NCBI GenBank assembly: GCA_964036195.1
Contig: OZ038457.1
Location: forward strand, 9,079,147-9,143,146
Direction: 5' to 3'
Source: Sphaerolaimus hirsutus
Lineage: Eukaryota > Nematoda > Chromadorea > Monhysterida > Sphaerolaimidae
Length of the DNA stretch: 64,000 nucleotides
The translations under genes and the position numbers were made by a program. Of this stretch, positions 12,201 to 22,149 are shown piece after piece (the stretch's first letter is position 1; each line of letters starts with the position of its first letter). The notes beneath the pieces are model-generated. The model saw only the letters and a list, made by a program, of their open reading frames with translations, was not told where the DNA came from and ran no database searches.

Positions 12201-15200
12201 TTATGCACCTACCTGTTGCCCCTCAGGGGTGTTCTAGATTTTGACCCTCCGGGGGGTTGGATGGATAGCAAATCGCTCCTCCCGTGGGATAGATAGCTGA
12301 GCTTTTTTTGGGTGGGTCGCGGCTTTTCAATATATAGGCTTTTTCAAGGTGTATAAGGAAGAAAAGTGAGAAGATGCGCTAAAAGGTAACCACCCCCAAC
12401 CCCCCCTCCCTTCCTACCCCTGTCACCAAACCCCGCAGGCACTTGGCGCACTTTGGACACGCGCTGGAACTGCTGCTGCACGCCGTCTTAGAGGAGGAGG
12501 CGACCAGCTCGGAGCCGATCCCCGACCCGCTCCTGCCGCGCGTGATCGCTTTTGTCCAGGAATTTCCAGAGTTTCTCCGCACTGTGGCCCACTGTGCTAG
12601 AAAAACTGAATTGGCACTTTGGGGGCATTTATTTGGTTACGCCGGCAGTCCTAGGGAATTGTTTGAGGTTGATTGAGATGGTTGTCATGGTTGTCTAGAT
12701 CTTGTATATTCCGCTACACCTAAAGGGCCCTTTACACGGATTTCTCGTGACGACAACGACAACACATGAAAAAGTTCCATATGTCAAGTGAAAAGTTCCA
12801 TATTCGTGTTAAAATGTGGTGGAGTGCTCATGTTACTTAGGCGCACACGCAAGCGAAACAGCAGATAATTCCTCGTAGACAAAGTTATAAAATTTTGAAA
12901 ACTTCATCGGTTATCAGTACAACGACAATCGATTGTAATTTTTTAAAGTATATTACTTTACTGCAACTATGAGAAATTGTCTGCTATTTAGCATGTGTGT
13001 GCGCCTAAGTACCTAAGTGCTTCACCTGTTATCACATGAATATGGAACTTTTCACTTTAGATATGGAACTTATTCATGTGTTGTCGTTGTCGTCACGAGA
13101 AATCCATCTAAACGCTCCTTTAATTTCTCTGGCAATTCTCAATTCCACGCGCACCGCTGCAGGCGTGCATCGCATCGGACAGCCTGGAAACCGCTGCCAG
13201 CTTCCTAATAGTGCTGCAGAACATGGAGGCGCACGCGTACAGCGAGACGCAGGCGCTGCACCTGCTGCACGTGTGTCTGCAGCGCGGCCGTTTCCCCATC
13301 GCCCGCGACATTGTGCGCTTTCTGCGCGCCATCGATCCGCACGACTTGCACAGTCCCGCCACCACGCCGCATTTGAAGCTGCAGCAGCAACAGCATCCGG
13401 TTTGGTGGTTTTTGTGAGGCGACTGAACGGTGGAATCCTAATGACTGCGGTGCAGGAGTCTCTAGGGTTTAACCCTCGAGGAGGCTCGGACAGATAGGAA
13501 CGCGTTCCTATGGAACGATATCTAGCTGGAAAAATTTCGATGGGGGGGGCTCAGAAAGTACCGCAAATCCACGATTTTCGTCACAGTTTTTGAGAGAGGG
13601 GAGTATTTAAAGGGTGGCGTCAGAAGGGTCAGGAAAACATGGAACTGTCCCATGCTTAGTTTTTTCCCCGTGCCTCAGCATTATTTGTCCATTAATTTTG
13701 TGTGTATTCAGGCATTTTGCTCACGAAACATCCTATAATTCACATCAGCCTGCAAAATGCAACTTCTCATTCTGTTGCTTTTTTCAGAAACGCTCCGTGC
13801 CCCAGGTAAACCAAGGTGATCCGAATGTGGACAGCTTCGTCTACGCATCATACGGTCGGTTTTTCTGCCACAATTATCTTTTTCTGTGTTTTGCTCTCCA
13901 CTAAACACTGCTAATAGTGCAGTTCACTGTGGTTGTTTTTCGCAAGAAATAAAACATTTCCGGAAACGGAATCCTTGGGTTGACATTTCTATACAGTGTC
14001 ATTTTTTATCGTCTTTATATAAAACGTCTTTAAAAACGACACAAACGTCCCACAACATTAACATCCTGCACCATTAACATAATGTTCCCTCCAAAAGGTC
14101 TGCCGCCGTCGCACCAGAAACCCATGAGCCAGCAACAACAACATCAACAACACAACCGCCACAACAGCGGGCGGAAGCAGCCGCCGCGCCAGCGAGTCGC
14201 CTCTGTGAGCGCCGTGTCGCCCTGCGCCGCCAGCGGCAGCAACTTGCAGCACGTGAGCGGGCGCGCCGCCAGCCCCCCGCCCGCCGGCATGCAGTATCAG
14301 TCGGCCGCGCTGGTTGGAAGGAGGACTTTGACTAAGGTGCAGTTTGGGGGCTTTTTGGGAGCTTTTTTTAAAAAAATGGGGTTGTTGAAAAAGAATTTTT
14401 CAACCTTACGTCATTGGTCATTTTTTGGGGGGTTTGGGAAGTGTTTTCATAAAAATGGACTCGTTCTTGAGGAGTTGTTTTCATACTTTCATACTGCATA
14501 TGTAAATACCACATCGAACACTGAAACAAACGTGTGGTTTTGAAGCCACAGCCTTTGCTTGCTGCATAGGATGAACGCTGATTAAAAAAACTTTGGTAAT
14601 CTTTCAAACAGTAAAAAAATTTCACAATTTTTCCAGACCCCATCCGCCGGCGACGCGCACGGTTTGATGCACACGCCGGGCAGCGCGGACAGCGAGAACG
14701 CAGTGCTTTTAAAAGTGCACGAAACACTTGACGCATTTGCTGTGACTTTGTTGAAAGAGGCCAGAATAGCCGAACTTGGTTGGTGCGGGTGTAATTGCAG
14801 ACAGTCGGGGAAAATTCTTATCATGATTTGGGTCCGAGGTATTTATTTTACAACAAATTTTGATTCGCATGGTAATGGCTGTGCACATCGAGTGTATCGT
14901 TCGTGGTAAATGATTAAAATTGTTTTTGATTATCCTTCAAATATGGACAGAAGAGATTTTTTATGGTCGGTCATTATTCGGCTAGCGGCCTGCAAAAGTT
15001 CACCCAACACGGTTCACATCAATCTAGCACTCTATCCATTGTCAGGCGCGTTCAGTGCGCACCTAGATTTCCACCTAGTGCTGTGGCTTTGCCGTGAACG
15101 GGACCGGGCTGCCCGCGTCCAAGATCCTGTTGCAGCTTTGCGTCGACTACACTCGGATTTCTCGTGGCCGTATCCTATTAATAATCACAAAGTTTGTGGG

Positions 15201-18200
15201 TTGTGTTCTCTGTATACTCGGCGGACCGCAAAGTATTTGCAAAATCCTACCATAATTTAATTAATAAAATCGTGTGATTAATTTGGTGATTAATTATTCC
15301 ATGGTAAAAACTAAATGTTATGATGAAAAAACTGTATAATTTTTGGTTCACTATTCAGATGGGTTACGGTAGGTTTCCATACTAAGTGTGATGTCCGTCG
15401 AGTATATCACATTAAAAGTCTTTGGAGGGGATAGCCACATCAAAATTCAATGTCTATTCGCAAGTGTCTTGTTATACGCCATGATTTTTCCAACGTTTTT
15501 TTGCCACGCTTCACGTCACAATCAAGCTCGCCCACATCATCTACAACACAGGTAGTAGAGGACCTATCCGCCGCCACGGCCACAGCAGCCGCCGCCGCGG
15601 CACAAAACTGCGCGCCTGCGTCCACGGCGGCAAGTTACCGCCGGCCGCGCCCCTTGACCATCATCACGGCGGCCAAGGGGAACAGCGTGGCCGACTCGGG
15701 CTACGACGGCGCCGGCACCATCGCGGCTGGAACCGCTGAAAGGGACAACGTGCCCGATGAGGCTGCCACGAGGAGATTGCTCATGTTGTTGGTGGGGGTT
15801 GCGATGTTTGAGTTTGGTTTGTTCCTGGCTAGATGGGGGTATATACGCCGTGCAAAATGAATCGTGGCGCGTGCATTTATGCGGCACGAGACTGCTTTCG
15901 GTGTAGGGGAGAAATTGCGCCACTTGACCCAAATCTTCAAACTTTGCCCAAATGTCGCACAAACTTTCATGGTCAAATGGTAGACCCAAACTTGAGCCAA
16001 TTGTGCCAAAATCGCTATAAATGCACTCAATGGTGTGCTTTTGTGCTGTATTTATATGTATATTCTCATACATATGCAGTGTTCCATGGCGTTGGCGCCA
16101 GCGCCATGGCGCCATTCCGCCACTCTGAAGGTAAAATTTTATTAGGGGGGGCTGAGCCCCCCCCCGTTTGCCGGCCCCCGTAAACAAGCAGCCCCCCCCG
16201 CTCAAAAATCCTGGATACGTCCCAGGGCGAAGTAATGTAGCCCCTGGGGGTATTTCAAGGTAATACAGTACCTAAACTACAAAATACGTTCCACCACTGT
16301 ATCAGTTGCGGTCATAATCCGTTTAAGTTGTAAATATCTGGTCGTTTTTTCTTGGAATTTTTTTTCTTGAAATTTCATCAAAAATCGTAAGCAATTTGTT
16401 ATAACATGCAGGCAAAGTCAACGACAGTGCGCGAGTACAGAAGGTGCGACAACACCTGAAAGTGCGCCGAATGGCGAGGAGACAGAAGCTGGAACGCTAG
16501 CTTCCGGGGTTCGACGGGTCACGCTCGCAGCCGTGTCCAGTCCGGTTCAGGGTTCGTGCTTTTTGACTGTGTTTTTTTCGACCACAATCAGCATTTTAAA
16601 AATTAGGGGGATATAACAAAAAATATAAGGAAGTGATCACCTTTTTATATTTTCTTCGGGGGTTTCCAGATAGATAAAATTATTATTTCTTATTGAGAGA
16701 TTTTCTGAGATAATGTCTATTTATTGATATTTATTGTTTGTAATCTACCCATCTTGGAACGCTAACCACATTAAAAAATTTTTCGCGTTGGATTCTACAG
16801 AAGGCTCATGCTTGGGTGTTGTCCTTATTTCACCTCGTCTAATGTATGAGTTTCTCACCCGCAGCCCCCGGCGAAACAGCGACAGTAACATCACCAACAT
16901 TGAGTAATAATGGGGAGCCAGTATTCGGTCTCCACGATTACTATGCGGAGGCAACTTTGGATACTTTGGCGCATGTCGACGCAGCGGCTGTGATGGGTCT
17001 GTACCAGTTTTGTATGGCACAATAGTTTTTAATCTTCCGTAACTGATTCGTTTCTTTGAAAGTGCTACCACAAAGTATTTATGCACTAATTATTTACTAA
17101 TTAATTTTCCATAATGTCGTCAAATGTGAGCCCCCTTAGGGATGGCACTCAATTTTTACTGATATTTGTTCGTCGGTCAATCTGATTTTTTTGAATAAAT
17201 GATTTTCTGTATTAGTTCAGTATAGGTAAATATTTCATAAAGTTTCATATACAGATTAATATTGGAGGCTTTTTAAATTGGTTTTGGTTTCTTTTAGTGG
17301 CAAACCATCCATTTCTGCTAGCTACAATGTTTTTGACAAAAAAAATGGATTTTTAGATCGAAATCAACGGTTAAACGTTCTAATTGCAGACAATGGGCGC
17401 GCCAGCTGCCAGCTGCGTTTCATGCAGCAGCTCATGCTGGAGGCGGCCTGCCTGGAGTGGTCGGCGCTGCTGTGCGTGCTGCTGCGCGACCCGGTCGCCC
17501 TCGGCCGCGCCGTCAACGCGCGCTCGCTGGCTACCGTCGGCCAGCACACCGCCGACAGGCTGCACAGGCTCGCCGCCGAGTTGTGTCTCTGGGCTGATAG
17601 GGAGTGGTTGGTCTGCTTGTGGTGTCACATGAGTTTGGCGAAGAATGTAATGGCGTTCTTTTTTCTATAACTGGCTTTTTGGACGAAAATTCCTTCATTA
17701 AATGTATGATACGTTCAGTTATCAGCACACACATGAAGTATCCCTTTTACTTCACACCCATTTCCAAAAATTTCCAGCCCCGGCTACAAGCCCATGCTGG
17801 ACGTGCTTCAGCGGCATTTGACCGCCGTGGCGCCAGTTGCCGCGGCGCCTGCAGCCGACTGCACAACGCCGCCGCACGCGATGCGCCGACCGCTGGCGCT
17901 GCCGATGGCTAGGCACCGGGAGACGGACTCTGCCCTACCGGAGAGCAGTCAGGATGCCAGTCCGCCGATCCCGGCGCCGTCGCAGAAACAGCACAGACGC
18001 AGCAGCGACGGCAGCGCGCCGCGTGTCGCCGCCGGCGATGAGATGCGCGACCGCTCCAGCAGCGCCACTGTGAGTACGGACTGGAATTAGTGAATCTGTG
18101 CAATTTAATACTGATACACTCAACCCTGACATGCAGCGTTTTCAATGAAACTTGTATGTTTTCAATAATGTTCACTTTAGGGTTCAAACGGGACCGCGGT

Positions 18201-19850
18201 CCCGGTACATGGTTCGGCAAATAGTCGGGACTGGGGCGGTCCCGGTCCCGGTCCCGACGCCCCAGTGCCGGTCCCGGTCTCGGTCCCGACAATCGAAAAA
18301 GCCAGTCCCGGTCCCGACCACCCAGTCCCGGTCCCGGATGATGGATGGAAAAAAAGCGTTTTTTTCATCCATTCTACAAATTTTTTCCCACGCTTCTAAA
18401 TATAGTCGCGAGGCAACAAATACAGGTATATTAAGCAAGCCGTAGTACCTTTTGACGTTATGTATAGCATTAAAAGTGTTGATTTCTGCCGCAAAATCCG
18501 TTTCTGACGACCCAGTCCCAGTCCCGCTCCCGACAAATCCCAGTCCCGGGTCCGACACCCCAGTCCCGGTCCCGGTCCCGACAATCAAAAAATGCCAGTC
18601 CCGGTCCCGACACCCCAGTCCCGGTCCCGGTCCCGACACCCCACTCCCGGTCCCGGTCCCGACATTAGATAATTTTTGGTCCCGGTCCCGGTCCGGAAAA
18701 CTGGTCCCGATTGAACCCTAGACTTCACTTGCATGATGGTGTTTATTGGGGGTGCAAGAGTTGTCGGACCGTTATGATTTTGCGCATCTGGTTTTGCATC
18801 TGCACATTTTCATGAGCCGTTCGTTTACGTTATCTTACGGCGCTGAGCCGGTGCGCAAGTAAAACCGGTGCCCAAGTACGCCCGATGCCCAAGTATAATT
18901 TCCGGTGCCCAAGTACGCCCGGTGCCCAAGTAAAGTGTCCGTACTTGGGCGCCGGGCGGCTCTTTACTTGGGCACCGGGCGGATGTTTACTTGTGCATAC
19001 ACCTTGAAAACTATTTTTCCATCGTTTTCTCATGGAAAAACATACGTTGTGCTGAACTCGCGTGAAAAAGTGACCACTTTTACATATTTTATGAAGAAAA
19101 GTACTCGTTTCTAAGTTTTGGGGACTTGGACTCGACATTTTTTTCGGGTCGTAAATATGAGCGCTAGTCGACTAGTGCTCATATTTACGACCCGAAAAAA
19201 TGTTGAGTGCAATTTCGGGTCGTTTTACAGGGCATTCTCCATGACTTTTGACACTTCGCATGACATTTGACATTTTACAGGGCATTTTCCATGACTTTTG
19301 ACACTTCGCATGCCATTTGCCATTTGACATTTTACAGGGCAAGTATCGCTCCCATACTTGTGCACCGGGCAGGGCGCTTGCACCTGCCCGGTACCCAAGT
19401 AAACATCCGCCCGGTGCACAAGTAAATAGCCGCCCGGTGCCCAAGTACGGGCACTTTATTTGGGCACCGGGCATACTTGGGCACCGGTCTTTATACTTGG
19501 GCACCGGGCGTACTTGGGCACCGACCCACGCCCGTTATCTTACTACGCGCAACACTTGCACCAGTTCTTGCCATCAACCTTTGAGCGAATGATGCCACCA
19601 TTTCGTTACTGCGGCTAAGCCCTGATTCAATTCACAAAGTCTCTTGATTTAAAAAACACATTACCGCATTGCCCCCACGCCGCAGCCGCCGCGGCAAACT
19701 TCAAACATGGGTACCGCGTCATCAGCCGCGACAGCCGGTTCTGACGGCGGGATGCAGCGCACGCGGCGGCGCTCGTCGCCCGGCGCCCAGCAGCACCTCG
19801 TGTCCACCGTCAGTCCAATTGGAAGGGACCAAAATTGCAGCCTCATGTGA
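283..19850 (+). CDS. RIC1: RIC1 (RAB6A-GEF complex subunit), 5'-truncated, 23 exons
   Basis: RIC1 pairs with RGP1 as the guanine-nucleotide exchange factor for RAB6 at the Golgi. Exons inferred from GT/AG and phase: 283-502, 843-1041, 2525-~2761, 3010-3151, 3209-3361, 3634-3848, 4505-4670, 5179-5389, 5548-5731, 8076-8254, 11628-11793, 12439-12667, 13163-13399, 13788-13854, 14098-14336, 14637-14778, 15046-15191, 15552-15784, 16412-16551, 16865-16996, 17390-17606, 17778-18069, 19686-19850 (TGA). About 1436 codons. The first part carries the WD40/beta-propeller region ([41 protein letters not shown]). The RIC1 domain follows, with the near-invariant [17 protein letters not shown] and [11 protein letters not shown] (exon at 12439), then [13 protein letters not shown] and PGYKP. 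The low-complexity exons (13788-14336, 15552-16996, and the tail) are the least certain. The ends of the exons at 2525 and 15552 are also approximate. Roughly the first 150 residues lie outside the window. Confidence 0.93.
540..672. repeat. Degenerate CCCGAT-rich fragment of the TAGGGTTC family
   Basis: Repeats of gatcccga end in CCCGTTCGAACCCTA, the diverged right end of the family seen at 1566-2413. It starts just past the exon at 283-502 in a RIC1 intron. Confidence 0.5.
1248..2474. mobile_element. Tc1/mariner-type MITE (CAGGGTG family), split by a nested element
   Basis: Left arm 1248-1557 and right arm 2422-2474 match the intact copy at 26720-27266: GGCAATTTAGACC near one end, and GGTCTAAAT...CCCTG followed by TA at the other. 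It lies in a RIC1 intron, its right end 50 bp before the acceptor of the exon at 2525, and is interrupted by the element at 1566-2413. Confidence 0.7.
1566..2413. mobile_element. hAT-type element with CCGGGA arrays, 8-bp target duplication
   Basis: Both ends carry TAGGGTTCAAACGGGACC (inverted), and both sides are flanked by CAGACCAC (1558-1565 and 2414-2421). Arrays of GGGACC hexamers occupy each end. The 400-bp core resembles 6290-6520. There is no transposase frame. Open frames in the arrays are repeat artefacts. Confidence 0.8.
3420..3595. mobile_element. MITE, TACCG...TCGAGG family
   Basis: Inverted ends TACCGAAATACCCCC and GAGGAAATACGGTA enclose G-run repeats (gggggtatttcgag). It sits in the RIC1 intron 38 bp before the acceptor of the exon at 3634. 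The family recurs at 7126, 22391, 24060, 37005, 37982 and 53323. Confidence 0.65.
3864..4298. mobile_element. MITE with GGACGTAGCCAGG inverted ends
   Basis: GGACGTAGCCAGG at the left is mirrored by CCTGGCTACGTCC at the right, with long G or C runs just inside and a GGCGCC-rich palindromic insert at about 3985-4110. Shorter relatives are at 16140-16225 and 53431-53512. Confidence 0.7.
4780..5060. repeat. Palindromic repeat of ACATGTATACC units
   Basis: Variants of acatgtatacc and its complement recur on both flanks of a central GC-rich palindrome, within a RIC1 intron. It is probably a non-autonomous element; exact ends are not clear. Confidence 0.4.
6033..6547. mobile_element. hAT-like element, AGGGATGGCC ends
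   Basis: AGGGATGGCC at the left and GGCCATCCCT at the right are flanked by ATTCGTTA and ATTCCTTA, a 7-of-8 match consistent with an aged 8-bp target duplication. The inner part resembles the core of the 1566-2413 element. Confidence 0.6.
7126..7449. mobile_element. MITE, TACC...TCGAGGTAAT family, nested in hAT element
   Basis: Starts TACCTCGAAATACCCCC and ends GGTTTATTCGAGGTAAT, with G-runs inside. It belongs to the same family as 37005-37402. Confidence 0.6.
7555..7806. mobile_element. 250-bp MITE (CCACACGGTGGTTGACGC family), nested
   Basis: Near-complete match in reverse to 34719-34969: GGCGCTCCACACGGTGG at one end, GCGTCAACTGGCGTGTG at the other, with TTGACTCTGAGTTGACGC subterminal repeats. 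Confidence 0.8.
8760..9292. repeat. 27-bp minisatellite (GGCACCCCCTGGGGACC unit)
   Basis: About 20 tandem units of a C-rich 27-mer (ggcaccccctggggaccccc plus caaaaat). The period is a multiple of three, so it holds long but meaningless open frames on both strands. The partner array is 32290-32820. Confidence 0.9.
9296..9658. repeat. 30-bp minisatellite (AACTCAGCCCCTAATTTGGA unit)
   Basis: About a dozen tandem 30-bp units (aactcagcccctaatttgga plus aactcccata). The partner is 31615-32285. A few further units follow at 11030-11220. Confidence 0.9.
9659..11040. repeat. ~115-bp tandem array inside Helitron copy 1
   Basis: Around twelve diverged units, each with GGTTATGGTAATGTAGTGTC, AAATGGAGTGCATATTTCAA and AATGCATCATTTCACAATTT. 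Some units are shortened or fused. The matching array in copy 2 is 30260-31610. Confidence 0.88.
11953..12146. mobile_element. ~195-bp MITE, TATACTCGGCGGAC family
   Basis: Ends TACACTCGGCGGACATCACA and TTTGCGGTCCGCCGCGTATA. Relatives at 15213-15406, 28147-28337, 40471-40734 and 50503-50696 share the AATAATTAATTACGAAAT core. Confidence 0.8.
12230..12420. repeat. Repeat with ATAGATAGCTGA / AATATATAGGCTTTTTCA segments
   Basis: Shares gggatagatagctgagc, aatatataggctttttca and flanking G or C runs with 57230-57690. It lies just upstream of the acceptor of the RIC1 exon at 12439. Confidence 0.5.
12722..13122. mobile_element. ~400-bp palindromic MITE, GGATTTCTCGTGACGACAAC ends
   Basis: Long inverted ends (ggatttctcgtgacgacaac and its complement), with a second inverted pair around GGCGCACACGCA / TGTGTGCGCC inside. 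A related element is at 36178-36600 (shared AAAGTTCCATA segments). It ends about 40 bp before the acceptor of the RIC1 exon at 13163. Confidence 0.7.
15213..15406. mobile_element. ~195-bp MITE, TATACTCGGCGGAC family
   Basis: Starts TATACTCGGCGGACCGCAAA and ends AAGTGTGATGTCCGTCGAG then TATA. Inverted relative to 11953-12146. Confidence 0.8.
16075..16225. repeat. GGCGCC palindrome plus CCAGGATTTTTGAGCG fragment
   Basis: ggcgttggcgccagcgccatggcgcc is followed by G/C runs and ctcaaaaatcctggatacgt, the end of the 3864-4298 family. Probably two overlapping element remnants. Confidence 0.4.
18178..18720. mobile_element. TAGGGTTCAAACGGG-family element with GGTCCC arrays
   Basis: Left end TAGGGTTCAAACGGGACC, right end CCCGATTGAACCCTA, with GGTCCC/GTCCCGAC arrays at both ends. 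Flanks GTTCACTT and CTTCACTT are similar (offset by 2 nt). It lies in the last RIC1 intron, 108 bp after the donor. Confidence 0.65.
18835..19540. mobile_element. Array of GGTGCCCAAGTA units around a perfect palindrome
   Basis: GGTGCCCAAGTACGCCC-type units occur in both orientations at both ends (18840-19000, 19350-19535). The middle has a palindrome centred near 19171 (ttttttcgggtcgtaaatat...) and CATGACTTTTGACACTT repeats. Coding capacity not seen. Confidence 0.55.
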
Positions 19851-20885
19851 TGCGGTGTGGAAATGTCGTTACCGTATTGCGTTGAATATAAATGTGTGTA
19901 AATTACGGTAGTCATGGAGACGGAGACATTGGTAGAGTGGTGTGCGCAGATTTTGGAATTTTTCTAATCAAGAAGTTGCCCTTTCTGTTTCTTTTAGGGG
20001 GGCCTCTGTGATGATTTAAAAGTTGATGTTGATTATTTTTAATATTTATCAAATTTTCTTGCATTCAGTCAACTCAATTCAAGTGTATGAATATCACGTG
20101 TGTACATCGTGAATGTACACACTAACATTTTATGAGGCCTTTTTTATCGAGAATGTCTGTTAAACGGCCATTGGGTTTCTAAATAATTCAACATTATGCT
20201 ATGACGTTTGGTTGCTAATGATACATTTTTTTGGCAATTTCTATTTGCTACGTTCCGAAATTTCATACGAATTTTCACTCAAAACGATATCAACAGCAAT
20301 TTTATTTCAGGTTTTCAGGTGGCTACTCTTCAATTCCGGAACAAAACAAATATGGTATTGATTTTGCTAGCCTTTTACTTGGTTTGGTGGCATGAATATC
20401 TATTTATTCCAGATGCACGTATTCATTGGTGCACACTGCTTCTGCTTGTTTAGCTTATCTTATTTATGTAAATTATCATTTATATGTACCTATTTAATAA
20501 CTTATTCCCAAACGATGTGCATTTTTCACGCAGATTTTTTTTTATTGTTAATATAATAATATCGATTATATTTAGATAATCATGACGTTGTGTTCAGATG
20601 CTCATTGGTTGTCGTTTGTTCCGCAGTGATACATTTAAAGGAGTTTGTTTTTAAAACATTTATTGTGGAAAATATTATGATAAAGTATGTTGGTAACTTC
20701 ATCTCGCAGTGAAAATCTCAAATTTCTAATTTTGTCTGCTTGACAGTCGCCTCGATTGAAAGCGCAAACTTTGAATGAAACACTTTTTTGCCCACCAATA
20801 GTGAATTGATTATAAAGAAATGAAATCGCAATATTTAGCAGTAGGGGAGCGGTCTGTTTGCAAACAATGAACTATTGTAAAATAG

Positions 20886-21090
20886 CAGGGGGCCGTTCCT
20901 CAAATTGAGAATTGATGAGTAAAATGGCAAATGCTAAGTAAAATGGCAAATGCGAAGTGAATTGAGAAGGAAATCGTCAAAAGCGAAGGCAAATTACTTT
21001 TTATATTTTTCACTTCGCTTTTGCCAATTTTCTTCTCAATTCACTTCGCATTTGCCATTTTACTTCTCAATTTGCGGAACTGGCACCAGT
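20886..21090. mobile_element. ~200-bp MITE, GCGGAACTGGC family
   Basis: Inverted arms of AAATGGCAAATGCGAAGTGA meet in the middle. The right end is TTTGCGGAACTGGCACCAG. It is in the spacer after RIC1. Relatives are at about 23610-23815, 34252-35284, 41735-41930, 46478-46545 and 46855-47073. Confidence 0.65.
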
Positions 21091-21126
21091 TCTGCAACTT
21101 GTCGAATAATGAGAAAACGATTTTGG

Positions 21127-21379
21127 TATACTCCAGTTACTTTACCTACACCCTGCACGCGCGGTTCCCGCTGGAAGCGTGCCAACGGGTTTTTTACGAT
21201 GCGATTTTCATAGAAAGTTGAAAAATGTAATCATTGTTATAATGCTAAACGTTCACTTGTTCACAACAATGATTTTTTTCATCTTTTATACAAAAATCGC
21301 ACGCTAAATCATCATTGGCACGCTTCCAACGTGACACATAAATGAGTGCGAGGGCAGAGCATCATGTCCGCCGAGTATA
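21127..21379. mobile_element. ~250-bp MITE, TATACTCCAGTTACTTTAC family (copy a)
   Basis: Starts TATACTCCAGTTACTTTACC and ends CATGTCCGCCGAGTATA. Forms a head-to-head pair with 21384-21634, four bases away. Confidence 0.75.
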
Positions 21380-21383
21380 ATTG

Positions 21384-21634
21384 ATATACTCGGCGTACGT
21401 GATACTCTGCCCTCGCACTGATTTATGTCTCGTGTTGGAAGCGTGCGAATGATTATTAAATCATGCGATTTCCGTAAAAATATGAAAGAAATTCATCTAT
21501 GTGAATATGTTAATGAATAACATTATAACAACAATCAATTTTGTCATCTTTTTATGAAACTCGGACGCGTTAACCATCGTTGGCACACTTCCAGCGGGAA
21601 CCACGCGTGCAGGGTGTAAAGTAACCGGAGTATA
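21384..21634. mobile_element. ~250-bp MITE, same family, inverted (copy b)
   Basis: Starts TATACTCGGCGTACGTGATA and ends GTGTAAAGTAACCGGAGTATA. Mirror of copy a, giving a 500-bp palindrome in the RIC1-tetraspanin spacer. Confidence 0.75.
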
Positions 21635-22149
21635 ACTAAGATGGTTATTTTAGTTAACTTTTCGGTAAAATTGTTTACAATTTTTTTGTCACCGGCGCAG
21701 AATTGGCCCCACGTTTGATAAATGGATGGATAATGGTCGACGTAAATATTCAAACAGCTTTGCATCTTTTTTGCAAAGACCACATCGCCTTGATTATTAC
21801 ATATAATAAAAATATTGAGATTATCACAATGTTAGAACGTGCAAAGTGACTTCTCTTTTGATCGGCCGATCTGCACTGTTTGCTTGAAAGCATGTTTGCC
21901 CAACTGCAGCTATAAACCGAACATAACACAGAATTATTTATAAAAATATGTACACAGCAAAAAATACACATGCACGAGCACATGCGAAGCCATGGGCATG
22001 TGAACGCGCGACATGTACGCTATCAATACGCTTTACACCGTTACCATGCAACTTTCTGTTCCTATCCATTGAAAGTTGTAGCCGATGCCTTTCGGCTTCT
22101 GTGGTAAAATTTCTCCGTGTTAAAACAGCAAAAGTGCGTTGTTTTGAAG

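Noticed and set aside
13205-13396. Minus-strand frames opposite the RIC1 exon at 13163
   Set aside because: The plus-strand frame matches RIC1 and has the expected splice phase.
15564-16205. 213-codon minus-strand open frame
   Set aside because: It is the shadow of the low-complexity RIC1 exon at 15552 plus a MITE fragment, with no splice support.
18184-18639. 151-codon minus-strand Gly/Pro-rich frame
   Set aside because: Product of GGTCCC hexamer arrays in a transposon.
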